Source: an uncultured Sphingomonadaceae bacterium
GTDB lineage: Bacteria > Pseudomonadota > Alphaproteobacteria > Sphingomonadales > Sphingomonadaceae
DNA: 6,914 bases
Reading direction: 5' to 3'
Assembly: GCA_938016505.1 (NCBI GenBank)
Contig: CALLWN010000236.1
Location: 1-6,914 of the forward strand
The notes beneath the pieces were generated by a model. That model saw only the letters and a program-made list of their open reading frames with translations. It was not told where the DNA came from and did not search any database. Positions 3,964-6,914 of the stretch are shown here, piece by piece. Numbering within the stretch: position 1 is the stretch's first letter; every line of letters begins with the position of its first letter. The position numbers and the translations under genes are program-made.

Positions 3964-6852
3964 ATGGTTCGATGCAGGATGATGACAGGCGCCGCGCGCT
4001 GGCTTGGCGGCTCGGCGCTCGCGCTGGCGGCGGGTGCAGCGCACGCGCAGGTGGCCGAGACCGGTGGGATCTCGGAGATCATCGTGACCGCACAGCGGCA
4101 GGCGCAGAGCCTGCAGGACGTGCCGATCGCGATCACCGCCTTCTCGACCGAGGCGCTCGACCGGCAGCAGATCAACAACACCTCCGACCTGCAGCTGTCG
4201 CTGCCGAACGTCACCTTCACCAAGAGCAATTTCACCGGTTCCAACTTCACCATCCGCGGCGTTGGCGACGCGGCGGTGGCGGCGTCGGGCGACACCTCGC
4301 TCGGCATCCATGTGAACGACCAGCCGCTGTCATCGACGCGGCTGTTCGAGACCGACTATTTCGACCTCGAGCGGATCGAGGTGCTGCGCGGGCCGCAGGG
4401 CACGCTGTTCGGCCGCAACGCGACCTCGGGCGTGCTCAACTTCATCACGGCGCGTCCGAACCTCGACGCGCTCGGGGCGCGCGGCTTGATCGAATATGGC
4501 AACTACGATTCGATCCGGCTTGAAGGCATGGTCAATGTGCCGGTGACCGACACGATCGGGGTGCGGCTTGCCGGGACCTACCTGAAGCGCGACGGGTTCA
4601 CCGAGAATCTCTACACCGGCAACCGGATCGATGGCCGCGACCAGTGGGCGGCGCGCGGGACGCTGCGCTGGCAGCCGACCGAGCGCACCACGGTCGACAT
4701 CATCGGCTATCATTTCGAGGAGAATTCGAACCGGTCGCGGATCCAGAAGCAGCTGTGCCACCGCGACCCGACCGGCGTGCTCGGCTGCCTGCCCGACCGG
4801 CTCGCGTTCGAGACGCTGAACGGCAATGCGACGCTGGGCGGCACGATCACCAGCCGCGAGTTCTTCGGCGCCATCTCGGGCGGGGCGCTGGCACCATTCG
4901 GGATCGGCAGCGTCTATGGGGCGGACGCCTATTCGCAGGCCATCAACCCGGCCGACGTGCGCAAGGTCAGCATCGACTATGAGCCGACCTACCGCTCGAA
5001 CGAGACGCTGGTCCAGTTCAAGGCCCAGCAGGACCTGGGCGACAGCTTCACGCTCAACCTGACCGGGGGCTGGCAGAAGTCGGGCGTGCGCTCGCGCACC
5101 GACTATAATCTTGCAGCCGGCGACCCGCTCAACTTCGCCCCCGGCGGCGGAATCTTCAACCTGCGCAACACGCCCTTCTTCGCCGCCGGTGCGGCCCGGC
5201 TGTTCCAGGGCAACAGCATCTGCGTCTCGGCGCCGAGCCGGCGTTATGTCGGCTTCATCAACAGCGAGATCGAGCGCTGCGCCGGCATTGACACCAACTT
5301 CGACGAGAGCGGGATCGACTCCGAAGGGTGGTCGGTCGAGGCCCATGTCGACTCCAAGCTCGACGGCCGGATCAACTTCCTGCTGGGCGCGATCTACCTG
5401 CGCGGCAAGGCGTTCAACAGCGACTATTTCGTGAACTCCGCCAGCCTCGACTATGGGTCCGTTGTGCTCGGCTTTGCCAATGGCGGGCCGAATGCCGGGC
5501 TTGCCTCGCCGTTCTTCAACTCCGAGACCGATCTCTACAAGCTGAAGAGCTATGGCATATTCGGCGAAGTCTATGTTGATGTGACCGACAATCTCAGGTT
5601 CACTGGCGGCCTGCGCTATTCGAACGACGACAAGTTCGTCCGCGACCGGCAGTTCCTGTTCAACCTGCCGGTGCCCTATGGCACGCCCGACTTCACCCAG
5701 ACCCCGATCTTCCAGGCCGCCTATGACGCCGACCCGTCGCGCCCTGGCGCCCAGCCCTTCCGCGAGGCCTCGACCAAGTTCGATGCGGTGACGGGGCGCG
5801 CGGTCATCGACTGGAGGCCGACGACCAGCTTCACCGACGACACGCTGGTCTATGTGAGCTACTCGCGGGGCTACAAGTCGGGCGGGATCAACCCGCCGTT
5901 CGACCCGACGCTCTTCACGGCGCCGGCAATCTACCAGCCCGAGTTCATCAATGCCTTCGAGGTGGGGACCAAGAACACCTTCCGCGGCGGCCAGCTGCGT
6001 GCCAACCTGACCGGCTTCTACTATGACTACAAGGGTCTGCAGCTGTCGCGGATCATCAACCGCACCAGCTTCAACGACAATACCGACGCCAGCATCTACG
6101 GGATCGAGGGCGAGTTCATCGTGGCGCCTTCGCCGCGCTGGCTGTTCAACGTCAATGCCTCCTGGCTCCACACCAAGGTGAAGCAGCTCAGCCTCGTCGA
6201 CGTGCGCGACCCTTCGGGCGGGGCGAACGACGCGGTCATCATCAAGGATCTTGCCGGAGGCGCCAACTGCGTGTTCCAGGTGCCCGGCAACCCGGCGCTG
6301 GCCAACGGGTTCGTGGCTGCGTTCAACGCGGCGCTCGGGCTCCAGGCGCCGGTTCCGGTGCCCGCCACCAACACGACCGGCGCCTTCTCGCTGTGCAATG
6401 CGCTCAGGGACGCGGCGCTGGGCGCCGGGATCCCGGTGGTGGTCGAAGGCGCGAACCGGACGCTTCCCGCCGGTGTCGCCGTCGACCTCGACGGCAACAG
6501 GCTGCCCAATGCGCCGGCCTTCAAGATCGCGATCGGAGCACAGTACACGGTTCCGCTCGGCAGCACCGGGTGGAACGCGGTGCTCCGGGCCGACTACAGC
6601 CTGACCGACGAGACCTATTCGCGGACCTTCAACCGGCCGATCGACCGGGTGCCCTCCTACCAGGTCGTGAACGCGCAGGTGCAGTTCAACGCGCCAGACA
6701 GCAGGTGGTTCGTCCGCGGGTTCATCCAGAACGCCTTCAACAGCGACGCGATCACGGGCCAGTATATCACCGACCCGTCGTCCGGGCTGTTCACCAACAT
6801 CTTCACGCTGGAGCCAAGGCGCTTCGGGATTGCGGCCGGAGTGAACTTCTAG
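3964..6852 (+). CDS. TonB-dependent outer-membrane receptor
   Basis: The 962-residue product is an outer-membrane transporter that takes up a scarce nutrient using energy passed from TonB-ExbBD. ATG 3964 has GGGAGG at 3952-3957 with a 6-nt spacer and yields a signal peptide (ARWLGGSALALAAGAAHA) cut near A28. The TonB-box-like segment SEIIVTAQ is at 37-44. The plug follows to about residue 168, with DVPIAITAF, FTIRGVG and the conserved LRGPQGTLFGRNATSGVLNF near 141-160. The rest is beta-barrel with many alternating aromatic strands, including the family stretch VYVSYSRGYKSGGINPPF. It ends RRFGIAAGVNF, with the terminal Phe expected for outer-membrane assembly. Mature-part cysteines occur as three close pairs: C265/C275, C420/C439 and C769/C811. 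The length and style match the large sphingomonad receptor families. No partner gene is nearby, so the substrate cannot be assigned. An in-frame upstream ATG at 3856 is an alternative start but would bury the signal peptide. Confidence 0.95.
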   Translation: MVRCRMMTGAARWLGGSALALAAGAAHAQVAETGGISEIIVTAQRQAQSLQDVPIAITAFSTEALDRQQINNTSDLQLSLPNVTFTKSNFTGSNFTIRGVGDAAVAASGDTSLGIHVNDQPLSSTRLFETDYFDLERIEVLRGPQGTLFGRNATSGVLNFITARPNLDALGARGLIEYGNYDSIRLEGMVNVPVTDTIGVRLAGTYLKRDGFTENLYTGNRIDGRDQWAARGTLRWQPTERTTVDIIGYHFEENSNRSRIQKQLCHRDPTGVLGCLPDRLAFETLNGNATLGGTITSREFFGAISGGALAPFGIGSVYGADAYSQAINPADVRKVSIDYEPTYRSNETLVQFKAQQDLGDSFTLNLTGGWQKSGVRSRTDYNLAAGDPLNFAPGGGIFNLRNTPFFAAGAARLFQGNSICVSAPSRRYVGFINSEIERCAGIDTNFDESGIDSEGWSVEAHVDSKLDGRINFLLGAIYLRGKAFNSDYFVNSASLDYGSVVLGFANGGPNAGLASPFFNSETDLYKLKSYGIFGEVYVDVTDNLRFTGGLRYSNDDKFVRDRQFLFNLPVPYGTPDFTQTPIFQAAYDADPSRPGAQPFREASTKFDAVTGRAVIDWRPTTSFTDDTLVYVSYSRGYKSGGINPPFDPTLFTAPAIYQPEFINAFEVGTKNTFRGGQLRANLTGFYYDYKGLQLSRIINRTSFNDNTDASIYGIEGEFIVAPSPRWLFNVNASWLHTKVKQLSLVDVRDPSGGANDAVIIKDLAGGANCVFQVPGNPALANGFVAAFNAALGLQAPVPVPATNTTGAFSLCNALRDAALGAGIPVVVEGANRTLPAGVAVDLDGNRLPNAPAFKIAIGAQYTVPLGSTGWNAVLRADYSLTDETYSRTFNRPIDRVPSYQVVNAQVQFNAPDSRWFVRGFIQNAFNSDAITGQYITDPSSGLFTNIFTLEPRRFGIAAGVNF

Positions 6853-6871
6853 CCGACCCGGCGGGGGGGGC

Positions 6872-6900
6872 GGCCGGGCAGCACCGGGCTGCCCGGCCTT
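6872..6900 (+). terminator. Hairpin terminator after the receptor gene
   Basis: GGCCGGGCAGC (6872-6882) and GCTGCCCGGCC (6888-6898) form a perfect 11-bp GC-rich stem around the 5-nt loop ACCGG, starting 20 nt after the receptor stop codon. Only TT then CCGTT follows, so the T-run is poor. In high-GC bacteria such strong hairpins with weak tails are common at gene ends. A run of eight Gs (6863-6870) sits just before the stem. Confidence 0.6.
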
Positions 6901-6914
6901 CCGTTCGCCCGCGC

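Noticed and set aside
4330..6171. A 613-codon open frame antisense to the receptor gene
   Set aside because: It lies wholly opposite a receptor gene with unmistakable protein motifs. Its translation is low-complexity Arg/Ala/Val/Glu with no recognisable domain, as expected for an antisense shadow in GC-rich DNA.

Overview
The window is GC-rich, with strong G/C preference at third codon positions. It reads as an ordinary chromosomal segment of an alphaproteobacterium, most likely a sphingomonad. That placement rests on a large TonB-dependent receptor of the type expanded in Sphingomonadales, the anchored SIMPL protein, and general recall of the gene types. It is an inference from protein style, because the window has no rRNA or marker gene. 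There are no mobile elements, CRISPR arrays, tRNAs or phage genes.

Layout. (1) Positions 1-1360, minus strand: a tight three-gene operon read right to left. It holds a hotdog-fold acyl-CoA thioesterase, then glyoxalase I (gloA), then glyoxalase II (gloB), which is cut by the left edge of the window. Gene spacings are 10 nt and 1 nt. GloA and GloB form the complete glutathione-dependent route from methylglyoxal to D-lactate. (2) Positions 1414-2121, plus strand: a membrane-anchored SIMPL (DUF541) protein, divergent from the operon, with only 53 nt between start codons. (3) Positions 2128-2340, minus strand: a 70-residue protein with two predicted membrane segments, convergent with the SIMPL gene. 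(4) Positions 2408-3241, plus strand: a class I SAM-methyltransferase-like protein (COG4798 type) with an N-terminal signal peptide. (5) Positions 3312-3728, plus strand: a small secreted protein with four cysteines, resembling DUF6491, followed by a likely intrinsic terminator with a TTCG loop. (6) Positions 3964-6852, plus strand: a 962-residue TonB-dependent outer-membrane receptor with its own 235-nt upstream region, closed by a perfect 11-bp hairpin near the right edge.

The left operon handles cytoplasmic thioester and aldehyde detoxification. The five genes from 1414 onward all appear to encode membrane or exported proteins, but nothing shows that they act together. I see no convincing new multi-gene system. 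The points most worth a second look are the exported methyltransferase fold, the G-run cluster in front of it, the two in-frame translation starts of the receptor, and the paired cysteines in predicted receptor loops.
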